44,402 bases of DNA from an uncultured Lachnoanaerobaculum sp. (GCA_937925515.1 CALALP010000048.1:1-44402), one strand, 5' to 3'; positions 9,171 to 17,277 are shown, numbered from the stretch's first letter. Made by a program: numbers and translations. Notes: generated by a model not told the origin, from the letters alone.

Positions 9171-9205
9171 GGGGGTTTTCCTCGCCGACGGCGAGGAAAA
9201 CCCCC
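9171..9205. repeat. Family A palindrome, copy 2 (probable terminator)
   Basis: Perfect inverted repeat: GGGGGTTTTCCTCGCC, centre GAC, then GGCGAGGAAAACCCCC. It lies 20 bases beyond the sulfite reductase stop (minus strand) and upstream of the groES promoter, so it would end the reductase transcript and insulate groESL. It shares the ATCACTATTTAA flank with copy 1. Confidence 0.8.
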
Positions 9206-9225
9206 ATACAAAACAGCTCCTATCC

Positions 9226-10773
9226 CTATATTTTAAGTTCATATTTTGAAACTAGTTCATTAAATCTACTTTCATTTGATTTAATCCAATCTTCAAATAT
9301 TAAGCTGTCTTTTTTCACTATATCTTTAAGTTCCACTAATAACTTTGGAATATCATCTGACTTAATTAGTGCTCCCGACTTTGCAAATACCTCTTTGCTT
9401 TGTTCTTCCTTACCTGAGTGATAAAGCATATAAATATCTCTTTGACTCTTATTATTTATAGCTAAAAAACCTAAACTTGCAATCTGATGAGCACTACAAG
9501 ATATATCACAACCTGAAATATGTATTCTAGGAAGTAATTTATTTGATTCTTCATCTGTGCATATTTGAGATAAACAATCAAAAAGAAGTTTTTCAGTATC
9601 TGCATAACCGCTTGTACAATATTTACTACCTGCACATACAGTTGAATTTTCTATTGGACTGCCTGCTCCTCCCATTGTGGCATCATATACCTCTTTTGCC
9701 TCTTTTGCAGTAAGATTTATAATATTTAAGCCACTTAAAGGAGTGAGCCTTATCTCTACTTGATTTAACGGCTCAATATTTTTATAAATGCTCTTAAATG
9801 TCTTTGCATCAACATATCCACAAACCGGTTTATATTCTACTGAATAAAGCCCATGTTGTTTTTGTTTTTTAATTCTATCATTTTCTTCAATTTCGCCATC
9901 CCCTACTTTAGTAACAGACCTCGGAATATTTTTTATATTAAACTTTTCAGTCTTTCTAACATTTTCAAGACATTTACTAAATGCCGACTTAATACCCTCT
10001 ACACCTAGAGTTTCTTGAAGATAAGCCGACCTTGACTTGTGAGTATCTTTATAATTACCATATATAGCATAAAAATCAATCATTGCCTTAACAAAGTACA
10101 AAGTCTGTTTTGGGCTTACATTTTCCTCAAATAAAACTCCAAGCCTTGACTCAAAACCAAGCCCCCCTGCAATATAAACATCAAAACATTTGTTCTTTCT
10201 TGCAACAAAACCCAAATCGCAAAATGTGGCATGGCTTTCATTTTTAGGAGAATTTGAAAATGCAATCTCAAGCTTATCCGGTATCTTAGTTGTATCAATC
10301 TGCTTTAATAAAAATTCATTTGTAAGTTCAGTATAAGGTAAAACATTGATATATTCGCCCTCTTCCACTCCTGAAAGTGATGAACATATAACATTTCTAG
10401 GATAATTTGAGGCACTTCCAAGACTTATAAAGCCATAGTCAAATGCCTCTATGATAAACTTAAATATATTATCCAAAGTCATATCATGAATTTGAATAGA
10501 TTGAGTATGTAAAAGTTTTATATGTTTTATTTTATAGTTTGCAAGCGACAAAAGTAAGTATCTAAGCTTTTTCTTATCAAGTCGACCGGCAGCAACTCTA
10601 AACCTAACAAGATGAAAATTAGTGTCCTTAAAATTTGGTTGAGGATATATCCCATATTTGCCTGAAATAATTCTATATTCTCTTAAATTTAACTCTCCCC
10701 TTTTCAATTTATTATATGAATCTTTTATAATTGCAAAGTCAGAGCGAAATTTTTCTAGTAATTTTGTTTCCAT
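9226..10773 (-). CDS. Siroheme sulfite/nitrite reductase family protein (515 aa)
   Basis: Two-repeat nitrite/sulfite reductase fold. The siroheme-[4Fe-4S] ligands are visible as CAGSKYC (C-x5-C, ~378-384) and CDISC (C-x3-C, ~419-423). Ferredoxin-like half-domains occur near the start (VRFRVAAGRLDKKKL) and in the middle (QVEIRLTPLSGLNI). Such enzymes perform the six-electron reduction of sulfite to sulfide or nitrite to ammonia in the cytoplasm. No electron-donor subunit or sulfate-activation gene adjoins it, so the donor is probably ferredoxin; sulfite versus nitrite cannot be decided. It has its own promoter, a good AAAGGAG site, and a terminator-like palindrome 20 bases behind. Confidence 0.85.
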   Translation of the reverse strand: METKLLEKFRSDFAIIKDSYNKLKRGELNLREYRIISGKYGIYPQPNFKDTNFHLVRFRVAAGRLDKKKLRYLLLSLANYKIKHIKLLHTQSIQIHDMTLDNIFKFIIEAFDYGFISLGSASNYPRNVICSSLSGVEEGEYINVLPYTELTNEFLLKQIDTTKIPDKLEIAFSNSPKNESHATFCDLGFVARKNKCFDVYIAGGLGFESRLGVLFEENVSPKQTLYFVKAMIDFYAIYGNYKDTHKSRSAYLQETLGVEGIKSAFSKCLENVRKTEKFNIKNIPRSVTKVGDGEIEENDRIKKQKQHGLYSVEYKPVCGYVDAKTFKSIYKNIEPLNQVEIRLTPLSGLNIINLTAKEAKEVYDATMGGAGSPIENSTVCAGSKYCTSGYADTEKLLFDCLSQICTDEESNKLLPRIHISGCDISCSAHQIASLGFLAINNKSQRDIYMLYHSGKEEQSKEVFAKSGALIKSDDIPKLLVELKDIVKKDSLIFEDWIKSNESRFNELVSKYELKI

Positions 10774-10811
10774 TAATAGCTCCTTTTTGTCAAACTATCA
10801 CATCAAGTACT

Positions 10812-10840
10812 AGTATAACTTGTAAAAGAGTTTTTTGCAA
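10812..10840 (-). promoter_or_regulatory. Promoter of the sulfite/nitrite reductase gene
   Basis: Minus strand: TTGCAA, a 17-base spacer, TATACT, about 40 bases before the ATG. The TTAGG-N4-CCTAA palindrome sits roughly 24 bases upstream of the -35 box, a position that suits an activator. Confidence 0.65.
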
Positions 10841-11101
10841 ATTAATTGACCAAAATTTCTTAGTTAGGTTTTCCTAATTTATTTTTTATTACTACCTAAT
10901 AATTAAAATATTAAATAGAAAAACTACAAAATAAAAAGTTACATTAACGTAAATTTACTTAAAAATTTACACGCCACTATTTAAATAGAGTAAGTACTCC
11001 CTAACACAAACAAAAAGACCTTATTTATAAGAAATATTTAATCAAAAAATTAAAATTTATTATTCTAATTACTAGAGAAAATTCCTCTTATACTTATATT
11101 T
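10841..11101. other. Non-coding interval, AT-rich
   Basis: Apart from the operator-like palindrome, I see only AT-rich sequence and, at about 10976-11003, CACTATTTAA followed by a small GAGTAAGTACTC hairpin. CACTATTTAA also flanks two family A palindromes, so this may be a degenerate relative. No gene, riboswitch or strong terminator is evident. Confidence 0.5.
10864..10877. promoter_or_regulatory. Candidate operator palindrome TTAGG-N4-CCTAA
   Basis: Short perfect inverted repeat upstream of the reductase -35 box. A partial second copy of the right arm, ACCTAAT, lies nearby at about 10894-10900. The size resembles half-sites of Rrf2/CymR-type or Crp-type regulators, but no regulator can be assigned. 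Confidence 0.35.
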
Positions 11102-11881
11102 CTACCATGAAAATACTGCAAGCCTATTGTTTATATTTTTTCCTATAATAGCAAATATCTTACCTCTAAGCGTGTATTTCTTCATTTCCTCATTATAACT
11201 TGTTTCTGAAATCAAATGCACTCTAGGCTCAAGTTCTTCATACTCTTTTCCTGACTCAGTTCCCCAACCTATTCTAGCCTTTGTATGCTTTAATGCATCA
11301 TGGTCTTTTGAATGTTTTTCTAAAAAAGGAGAATGTAATTCTGCTAGTAAAAAGCCTTTTTGAAATGAATCACATAACATATTTAAACATTTCTTAACCT
11401 GCTCTTTTGAAAAATATTCAAGTACACCCTCCATAATTACAATAATCATTCTATCCTTTGGTATATTGTCAGTCCAAAAGCCATTAAGTGCATCTCCGTC
11501 AAGCATTTTACAACGCTCTTCATCTTTAAATACCTTTCTTCTTACTGCAATCTGATCTGCCAAATCAACGTCAAACCATAAAATCTTACCATTGTCCACT
11601 TGTGAAAACTTATCATCAAACCCACAACCTAAATTAATACAAACTGCATCTTCATATTTTGCAATAAGTTCTTTAAGTGCATTTTGAAAAAGAATGGTTC
11701 TTGCCACAACTCCCTCATGTGATAAAAAAGGGTCATACTTACTTACATCTACCCCCAGTGCATCTATTATTTCTCTTGCTTTATTATCTACTATTCTAGG
11801 ATTTTTCCTTGCTGTTTCACTAGCACGAATCGCAAGTGTTATTAACGCTGTTTCCTGTATATCTCCAAATTTAAGTTCCAT
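11102..11881 (-). CDS. COG3315-type SAM-dependent O-methyltransferase (259 aa)
   Basis: Class I methyltransferase of the leucine-carboxyl-methyltransferase/Tcm-like family (COG3315). The SAM-binding loop is NLGCGFDDKF (~85-94), with an acidic WFDVDLA at the end of strand 2 and the typical FLSHEGVVARTILF region upstream. Family members methylate small organic acids or hydroxyl groups; no substrate can be inferred, since the neighbours are unrelated. Monocistronic: its promoter lies immediately in front of the terminator of the AIM24 gene. Confidence 0.8.
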   Translation of the reverse strand: MELKFGDIQETALITLAIRASETARKNPRIVDNKAREIIDALGVDVSKYDPFLSHEGVVARTILFQNALKELIAKYEDAVCINLGCGFDDKFSQVDNGKILWFDVDLADQIAVRRKVFKDEERCKMLDGDALNGFWTDNIPKDRMIIVIMEGVLEYFSKEQVKKCLNMLCDSFQKGFLLAELHSPFLEKHSKDHDALKHTKARIGWGTESGKEYEELEPRVHLISETSYNEEMKKYTLRGKIFAIIGKNINNRLAVFSW

Positions 11882-11924
11882 AAAATAACTTCCTTTTCTT
11901 TTTATTACTAACTAATATAAGTTT

Positions 11925-11953
11925 ATAATAGGTCATTTACACATGCTTTTCAA
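11925..11953 (-). promoter_or_regulatory. Promoter of the methyltransferase gene
   Basis: Minus strand: TTGAAA, a 17-base spacer, TATTAT, about 44 bases before the ATG and directly beyond the upstream terminator. Confidence 0.6.
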
Positions 11954-11954
11954 G

Positions 11955-11995
11955 CAAAAAAATGCAGGAAACATGTTAATGTCCCTGCATTTTTC
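11955..11995 (-). terminator. Terminator of the TerD-AIM24 operon
   Basis: Minus strand: AAAAATGCAGG pairs with CCTGCATTTTTTT across a 16-base loop, about 20 bases after the AIM24 stop. The A/T runs on both sides could let it work in both directions. Confidence 0.8.
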
Positions 11996-12013
11996 TTATA
12001 AACATTTTATATC

Positions 12014-12697
12014 TTACTTACTTGTTCCTGCTACTGCTCTAATCCATGATGCAAATGCACTCGGATTTCTAGTCTGAATTAAAACAGTACCCGGACCTCT
12101 AAATCTACAAACTAACATCTCTCCTGACATAAAGCTTGACATCCAACCATTTGACGCCTTTTCAATAGTATAATTCATATAGTCAGACCAAGCTACTAAA
12201 TGACCGTTATCAACGATTACTTCTTCGCCTGCCTCTAAATTTATTGGATGAATTGAACCATAACTACTTAAAAATACAGTTCCTCTACCTGAAACACCTA
12301 GTACAAAAAAGCCCTCTCTTGAGAATAATCCCTGAACTAAATTTTGTGCTTTTGTAGTAACCTGTATTCCCGGAGTTGATGCTAAATAACCGTCTTTTTG
12401 AACCTTTAAAGCATACGAACCGTCAAGTTCAACATCTATTACTCCACCGGGTAGGCTACTTGCAAACAATACCTCTCCGGGGCCTCTCCTAGCTGTAACA
12501 GTTTGAAAGAAAAAACTTTCATTAGTAAGCATACGTCTTGCAAGTCCCCCAAGCAGTCCACCATTCATAGAACCCTCTATATCTAAAGTTGCCGACATAG
12601 AAACCATTGCATCGGATTCTGCCTGCATGCTCTCGCCCTGACGTAACTTACATTGAATTATTGGGTATGCTCCTTCATATAATATCTTATATTCCAT
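12014..12697 (-). CDS. AIM24/TIGR00266 family protein (227 aa)
   Basis: Compact beta-rich protein of the AIM24 (TIGR00266) family. Recognisable blocks are the N-terminal GESMQAESDAMVSMS, GPGEVLFASSLPGGVIDVEL in the middle, and WMSSFMSGEMLVCRFRGPG near the end. Bacterial members have no established biochemical activity but often accompany TerD-family stress genes, as here: the gene begins 15 bases after the terD-like stop. An AGGAGA ribosome site precedes the ATG and a strong terminator follows. Confidence 0.85.
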   Translation of the reverse strand: MEYKILYEGAYPIIQCKLRQGESMQAESDAMVSMSATLDIEGSMNGGLLGGLARRMLTNESFFFQTVTARRGPGEVLFASSLPGGVIDVELDGSYALKVQKDGYLASTPGIQVTTKAQNLVQGLFSREGFFVLGVSGRGTVFLSSYGSIHPINLEAGEEVIVDNGHLVAWSDYMNYTIEKASNGWMSSFMSGEMLVCRFRGPGTVLIQTRNPSAFASWIRAVAGTSK

Positions 12698-12712
12698 ACA
12701 TTCTCCTACTAA

Positions 12713-13291
12713 TTAAACATTAACTCCAAAGTTAAGGCACAATGCTCTAAGTCCACCTTGGAAACCACTTCCTATTGCATTGAACTTCCATTCTGTACCA
12801 TGTCTATAAAGCTCGCCTACTACAACAGCTGTTTCTATTGAGAAATCCTCGCCTAAATCATATTTAATTAATTCTACATTATTTCTTTCATCTAATATAT
12901 GAATATAGGCATTACTTACTTGACCAAAATTCTGGTTTCTGCTCTCGGCCTCATAAATAGTTACTGTAAATGCAATCTTGTCAATGTTTGCAGGTACTTT
13001 AGATAAATCAACTTTAAGAACCTCGTCATCTCCCTCGCCCTCTCCGGTAAGGTTATCTCCTGTATGTGATACTGATTCTGACTTATGTTTTAGATTTCCA
13101 TAAAAGATAAAATCCTCATCACTTGTAACCTTACCATTTGCATCTAATAAAAAAGCAGCTGCATCAAGGTCGAAATCTGCTCCACCGTCATATTTATTAG
13201 TATCCCAACCAAGACCTATTAAAAGCTTTGATAACCCCGGATTTCCCTTTGTCAACTCTACTTTTTGTCCTTTTGATAAACTTACTGGCAT
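12713..13291 (-). CDS. TerD family calcium-binding stress protein (192 aa)
   Basis: TerD-fold protein starting MPVSLSKGQKVELTKGNPGL. Ca-binding acidic residues occur in GGADFDLDAAAFLLD (~32-46) and in the GEGEGDDEVLKVDL stretch. TerD proteins bind calcium and are linked to tellurite, phage and envelope-stress tolerance. I use the ATG at 13291, with GGAGGG six to seven bases upstream; the frame could extend 13 codons further, but those overlap the promoter. No other ter genes are nearby; the only partner is the AIM24 gene. Confidence 0.9.
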   Translation of the reverse strand: MPVSLSKGQKVELTKGNPGLSKLLIGLGWDTNKYDGGADFDLDAAAFLLDANGKVTSDEDFIFYGNLKHKSESVSHTGDNLTGEGEGDDEVLKVDLSKVPANIDKIAFTVTIYEAESRNQNFGQVSNAYIHILDERNNVELIKYDLGEDFSIETAVVVGELYRHGTEWKFNAIGSGFQGGLRALCLNFGVNV

Positions 13292-13328
13292 AAAAATCCC
13301 TCCTATTTTAAATATTTTTGTTATAGAC

Positions 13329-13357
13329 ATTTTACCATAACTAAATTTATTTGTCTA
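13329..13357 (-). promoter_or_regulatory. Promoter of the TerD-AIM24 operon
   Basis: Minus strand: TAGACA, a 17-base spacer, TAAAAT, about 38 bases before the chosen terD ATG. Its placement argues against the longer N-terminal start. Confidence 0.6.
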
Positions 13358-13394
13358 AAACATTTACTTAATTATCAGCTTGTTTTTTGTGAAT

Positions 13395-13676
13395 TTAATA
13401 TTTTCTTTTAGGATTCTTAGGAAACCAACCCTTGGCAACTCTTTCTTCTTGCTCAAAAACCTCAATTACACTCCAAAAGCTTGAAAAGCCTGCCACTCCT
13501 AAGAGTGCCGATGCAATATTATTTTTTATAAAATATGAAAGTATCAGTAATACTACACCTGCAACTATAAATAAAGGATATATTTTCTTTGAAAAATAAT
13601 ATTCTGCTTTTACAACTATCGGATGAAATAAACCTATAAGTAAAAATGTCCCAAATCCTATGATTATGCCCTGCAA
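13395..13676 (-). CDS. DUF4491 small membrane protein (93 aa)
   Basis: Short integral membrane protein with three hydrophobic segments. It has the DUF4491 signature blocks LFHPIVVKAEYYFSKK (~16-31), ALLGVAGFSSFWSVIE (~57-72) and the C-terminal ERVAKGWFPKNPKRK. The function of the family is unknown. The start codon is TTG (13674-13676), supported by an AGGGGGTG ribosome site about five bases upstream and by the match of the N-terminus to the family. Confidence 0.8.
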   Translation of the reverse strand: MQGIIIGFGTFLLIGLFHPIVVKAEYYFSKKIYPLFIVAGVVLLILSYFIKNNIASALLGVAGFSSFWSVIEVFEQEERVAKGWFPKNPKRKY

Positions 13677-13810
13677 ATTGCACCCCCTATATATTAATCT
13701 TTGGCTATTGCAAATATAACTATAAATAAAATCTATAAATGTAATAACCTGTATTTGGGTATTTTAACATTTATCTAAAATATGTAAACATAAATTTGCA
13801 TTGTTTTCAG

Positions 13811-13836
13811 AAAAAAACTTATTAAAATAAAGTTTA
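13811..13836 (-). terminator. Weak AT-rich terminator after the DUF1934 gene
   Basis: Minus strand: AAACTTTATT / AATAAGTTT with a one-base bulge, followed by a run of T, about 10 bases after the DUF1934 stop codon. The stem is all but AT, so confidence is low. Confidence 0.4.
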
Positions 13837-13846
13837 TAATTCATAA

Positions 13847-14299
13847 TTAAATATCTACTTCTATCTTAAGACTATTTTCCGAAACTCTTTCTTTATTCAT
13901 GTATAAATCATATTCTACTAAAATTTCCAAGCCCTCATCTGACATTTCTACTTTAAGTATTTTAGTATCAACTTCCATGTCTATAGTTCCATAGTTATTT
14001 TTATACTGACTATTTAGCTTTCCCTCTTTAACGTCAAAAATCATCTTATTTTCTACAAAACCTGTTTTTCGTAAAATAAGTTTTACTTCATCTAACCTTT
14101 CTTTCTCAATAACTTCTAGCGAAACTAAGACTTTCTCATTTCTTTCATGTCCTGATTCTTCATACACAATTAAATGTCTGCTATCCTTAAACGAATATAT
14201 ACCCTTTTCTAAAGTTGTGCTTTCATACACCTCCCCATAAATATCCTTTATAACTGAACTTATTTTTATAGTCTTTTTCTCTCTCAAATTACTCTCCAT
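13847..14299 (-). CDS. DUF1934/YwiB-like beta-barrel protein (150 aa)
   Basis: Resembles the calycin-like DUF1934 proteins (Bacillus YwiB). Matching elements are the LIVYEES strand (~44-50), RKTGFVENKMIFDVKEG (~77-93), NYGTIDMEVDTK (~101-112) and LEILVEYDLYMN (~123-134). The function is unknown. The ATG at 14299 has no clear ribosome site. A TTG four codons downstream (14287) has GGAG six bases in front of it and may be the true start. Confidence 0.6.
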   Translation of the reverse strand: MESNLREKKTIKISSVIKDIYGEVYESTTLEKGIYSFKDSRHLIVYEESGHERNEKVLVSLEVIEKERLDEVKLILRKTGFVENKMIFDVKEGKLNSQYKNNYGTIDMEVDTKILKVEMSDEGLEILVEYDLYMNKERVSENSLKIEVDI

Positions 14300-14781
14300 T
14301 TCTAGTATAATTACTTATTTGAAAATGTATTACTATCAATGATTATTTTCAAAATTCTATCTACATCTGCAAAATAGGTTAATTCCTCTATTTTTCATAG
14401 CTATAACTTCTCTTAATTTTATTTTTAATTCTCTATCTAGCTTTTTGCGAACTGTAATTTCATGTCCCCCCTTGTAAAAAAAGCCCTCTACTATACTTAT
14501 GCAGAGAGCTTTTTACAAACTATATTATTTATACTCCACCTATATAGTAAGTGGCATACTTCGTAACTTATATTAAATTACTATAAGAAATATTCAGTAA
14601 TTTTTCGTCTAAAGCATAACATAATTTTACCTTTTTTACAACCTATTTTACCTAGTATTTCTCTATATTCACTATATAATATAGTTTAAATCCAAAAGTC
14701 AGGTATTATATTTAATCAATGTATTCACTAGGCTTTAATACTTAATTTATATTTAGAAAATTAAATCATTGTACATTTTTC
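14300..14781. other. Non-coding interval with ORF remnant and hairpin
   Basis: About 480 AT-rich bases. On the minus strand, codons from about 14513 down to 14365 read without a stop and include HEITVRKKLDRELKIKLREV, which looks protein-like but has no start codon or ribosome site and ends in a stop. I take it as a possible gene remnant of unknown origin. A hairpin at 14474-14517 overlaps it. Nothing else is recognisable. Confidence 0.4.
14474..14517. terminator. Orphan terminator-like hairpin
   Basis: GTAAAAAAAGCCCTCT pairs with AGAGAGCTTTTTAC (one internal mismatch plus a bulge) across a 13-base loop, with T-runs on either strand. There is no gene directly upstream on either strand that it would obviously terminate. 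Confidence 0.55.
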
Positions 14782-14810
14782 TTGACTTATATGTATGATT
14801 TTTATATAAT
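14782..14810 (+). promoter_or_regulatory. Promoter of the toxin-antitoxin operon
   Basis: TTGACT, a 17-base spacer, perfect TATAAT, about 28 bases before the antitoxin ATG. The near-repeats ATATGTATGAT and ATATGCGTACGAT lie in the spacer and just downstream of the -10 box, and could be binding sites for the autorepressing antitoxin. Confidence 0.8.
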
Positions 14811-14838
14811 ATGCGTACGATATTGAAAGGAGGGAGCT

Positions 14839-15054
14839 ATGTCAATTACTGCAACAGAATTAAAGGCTAATTTAGGTAAATATCTTTTAATGGCAGCCAC
14901 TGAAGATATTTTTATTACTCGCAATGGCAAGATTATTGCCAAGCTAACTTCTCCATATCAAAATAAAATAGATATAGTAGAAAACCTGTTTGGTAGTGTG
15001 CCTGCGACTATAACTTTGGAAGAATCACAAAGAGAAAGGCTTAAAAAAGTATGA
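14839..15054 (+). CDS. Phd/YefM-like antitoxin (71 aa)
   Basis: The N-terminal fold MSITATELKANLGKYLLMA followed by DIFITRNGKIIAKLTSP is typical of Phd/YefM antitoxins: a DNA-binding N-terminal half, with an extended C-terminal half that would wrap the toxin. It should neutralise the PIN toxin encoded by the gene overlapping its last four bases (ATGA) and repress the shared promoter. A strong AAAGGAGGG site precedes the ATG. Confidence 0.88.
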   Translation: MSITATELKANLGKYLLMAATEDIFITRNGKIIAKLTSPYQNKIDIVENLFGSVPATITLEESQRERLKKV

Positions 15055-15470
15055 AAGTATTGCTTGATACTTGCATTGTCATAGACTTTTTACAAAATAG
15101 AGAACCTTTTGCCAAAGTTGTACGAGAGATTTTTTACATGATAGCTAAAGAAAATTTCCTTGGTTGTATTACTGCAAAATCTGCAACAGATATATATTAT
15201 TTAACTCATCGTTGTACACATAGTGATAAAGAGGCAAGGCTAAAACTTAATCAACTTTTAAGTATCCTTGTACTGTTAGATAGTATGTCAGATGACATTT
15301 TAAATGCTATCTGCTCTGAAGTTTCAGATTTTGAAGATGCTGTTATGATTGAAACTGCTGTTCGTTCTAATATGGACTGTATTATTACTAGAAATACAAA
15401 GGATTATGTAAAATCTCCGATACCTGTTTACACACCGACACAATTTGTAGAAATTTATGAAAGGAAGTAA
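15051..15470 (+). CDS. PIN-domain ribonuclease toxin, VapC-like (139 aa)
   Basis: PIN-domain protein. The first acidic motif is LLDTCIVIDFL (Asp6, Asp12); later acidic residues lie in the SDFEDAVMIETA helix (~92-103), followed by CIITRNTKDY (~113-122). VapC-type toxins cleave tRNA or rRNA in a Mg-dependent way. Translation is coupled to the antitoxin through the ATGA overlap. The stop codon is one base before the start of the DXS-like gene, so all three genes appear to share a transcript. Confidence 0.88.
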   Translation: MKVLLDTCIVIDFLQNREPFAKVVREIFYMIAKENFLGCITAKSATDIYYLTHRCTHSDKEARLKLNQLLSILVLLDSMSDDILNAICSEVSDFEDAVMIETAVRSNMDCIITRNTKDYVKSPIPVYTPTQFVEIYERK

Positions 15471-15471
15471 T

Positions 15472-17214
15472 ATGTATCTAGAAAAAATTGATAGCCCAAG
15501 TGATATAAAGAAATTAAAATTAGAGCAGTTACAACCACTTGCAGATGAAGTAAGGGCAGCAGTTTTAAATAAAATAAGCAAAGCAGGAGGTCATTCAGGT
15601 CCAAATCTTGGTGTTGTAGAACTTACAGTTGCACTTCATTATGTATTTGATTCTCCAAAAGATAAGATTGTTTATGATGTATCACATCAAAGTTACCCAC
15701 ATAAGATTTTAACAGGTAGAAAAAAAGCATTTTTAGAAGAGGAACATTTTAATGATGTTATAGGATATACTGATCCAAAAGAAAGTGAACATGACTTTTT
15801 TACAATAGGTCATACCTCAACTTCAATCTCCCTTGCTCTTGGTCTTGCAAAGGGTAGAGATGTAAATAAGAGAAATGATAATATAATTGCTTTGATAGGC
15901 GACGGTTCACTTTCAGGTGGAGAGGCACTTGAGGGACTTGATACAGCCGGTGAATATAATAAAAATCTTATAATTATAGCAAATGACAATGACCAAAGCA
16001 TTGCTGAAAATCATGGAGGTATTTATAAGAAGTTTAGAGAGCTTAGAGAAACAAAGGGTAAGGCTGAAAATAATTTCTTTAAAGGTTTCGGACTAGATTA
16101 TAGATATTTAGATGAGGGACATGACATTGCAAAATTAGTTGAACTTCTTGAAAGTGTAAGGGGAATCGATCACCCGGTAGTTTTACATATTCACACCATT
16201 AAGGGAAAAGGGCTTTCCTATGCTGAAAAAAATAGAGAGGCTTGGCATGCAGGAGGTCCTTTTCATATAGAGGACGGTTCTCCTAGATTTCCTGTCGAAC
16301 CTGAGAAAGATTTACTACATGAGGAGTTAATCAGTCTTTTAGAAAGAGATGATAAAGCTGTAATTTTAAATGCAGCTACGCCTATGGGACTTGGCTTTGT
16401 AGGAGAGGTAAGAAAGAAATACGCAGATGAAGGACGTTTTGTAGATGTAGGTATTGCAGAGGAAAATGCTATGGCAATGGCAAGTGGTGTTGCTAAGGGT
16501 GGTGGAACAGCTGTATTTGGCACTTATGCAACATTTTTACAAAGAACCTATGACCAACTTTCACATGATGTATGTTTAAATGACAATCCTGTTACACTTT
16601 TAGTTTTACTTCCGGGAGTTTATGGAATGAATGTAAACACACATACAGCACTTTCGGATATTGCTATGTTTGCTCATATCCCTAACTTAATCTATCTTGC
16701 CCCTACAAGTGAGAGAGAATATATAGATATGTTTAGATTTGCAACTTCTCAAAAAAAGCATCCTGTTGCTCTAAGAGTACCAACAAAATTTGTTCAAAAA
16801 GAAGAAAAAGATACAGATTATTCTATATATAATAAAGCTGAGGTAGTAAAAGTAGGAGAAGAAATTGCTATTATAGGTGTAAGTAATATGCTTGGAATGG
16901 CAATAGATGTGGCAAATGAACTTGAAAAACAAGATAAGAAAATAACTGTAATTAATCCAAGGTTCTTAAGTGCCTTAGATGAGGAACTTTTAGAGAGCTT
17001 AAAGTCAAACCATAGATTAGTTATAACACTTGAAGATGCAATTTTAGACGGTGGTTATGGTCAAATGGTTGCAAGTTTCTATGGATTATCTACTCTTAAA
17101 GTCAAGAACTTCGGTTTTTCAAGAGAATTTCATACAAATTTCAATCCTGATGAACTTCTTTCAGAGCATGGAATGAGCGTAGATAAGCTTGTGGAGTTTA
17201 TAAAAAATAATTAA
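15472..17214 (+). CDS. Divergent DXS-family thiamine-diphosphate enzyme (580 aa)
   Basis: Belongs to the 1-deoxy-D-xylulose-5-phosphate synthase family: GPNLGVVELTVALHYVF, SYPHKILTGR, the thiamine-diphosphate motif GDGSLSGGEAL...NDN, and a C-terminal transketolase domain. It is about 40 residues shorter than typical DXS. Several diagnostic positions differ: YDVSHQSYPHK for DVGHQAYPHK, and LPGVYGMNVNTHTALSD where true DXS has DRAG...THxG. It may therefore be a paralogue with a different acceptor or donor. I start at the ATG at 15472 (AAGGAAG in front), one base after the toxin stop; the frame could extend five codons upstream into the toxin gene. A hairpin terminator follows at once. Confidence 0.8.
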   Translation: MYLEKIDSPSDIKKLKLEQLQPLADEVRAAVLNKISKAGGHSGPNLGVVELTVALHYVFDSPKDKIVYDVSHQSYPHKILTGRKKAFLEEEHFNDVIGYTDPKESEHDFFTIGHTSTSISLALGLAKGRDVNKRNDNIIALIGDGSLSGGEALEGLDTAGEYNKNLIIIANDNDQSIAENHGGIYKKFRELRETKGKAENNFFKGFGLDYRYLDEGHDIAKLVELLESVRGIDHPVVLHIHTIKGKGLSYAEKNREAWHAGGPFHIEDGSPRFPVEPEKDLLHEELISLLERDDKAVILNAATPMGLGFVGEVRKKYADEGRFVDVGIAEENAMAMASGVAKGGGTAVFGTYATFLQRTYDQLSHDVCLNDNPVTLLVLLPGVYGMNVNTHTALSDIAMFAHIPNLIYLAPTSEREYIDMFRFATSQKKHPVALRVPTKFVQKEEKDTDYSIYNKAEVVKVGEEIAIIGVSNMLGMAIDVANELEKQDKKITVINPRFLSALDEELLESLKSNHRLVITLEDAILDGGYGQMVASFYGLSTLKVKNFGFSREFHTNFNPDELLSEHGMSVDKLVEFIKNN

Positions 17215-17227
17215 CCTTACTTAAAAG

Positions 17228-17277
17228 GACTGTCGCAAAATTAACTTTTTAGCTAACTTAGCGACAGCCCCTTTTTT
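17228..17277 (+). terminator. Terminator of the TA-DXS operon, made from family B ends
   Basis: GGACTGTCGC pairs with GCGACAGCCC (one mismatch) about 10 bases after the stop, followed by CTTTTTTACT. The arms are the same GGGGCTGTCGCAAAATTAA ends found on the larger family B elements, so this looks like a minimal or collapsed copy now acting as a terminator. Confidence 0.8.

Noticed and set aside
14782..17214. The TA-DXS segment as a recent mobile insertion
   Set aside because: No integrase, direct repeats or clear composition change marks its edges; only the terminator resembles a transposon end.
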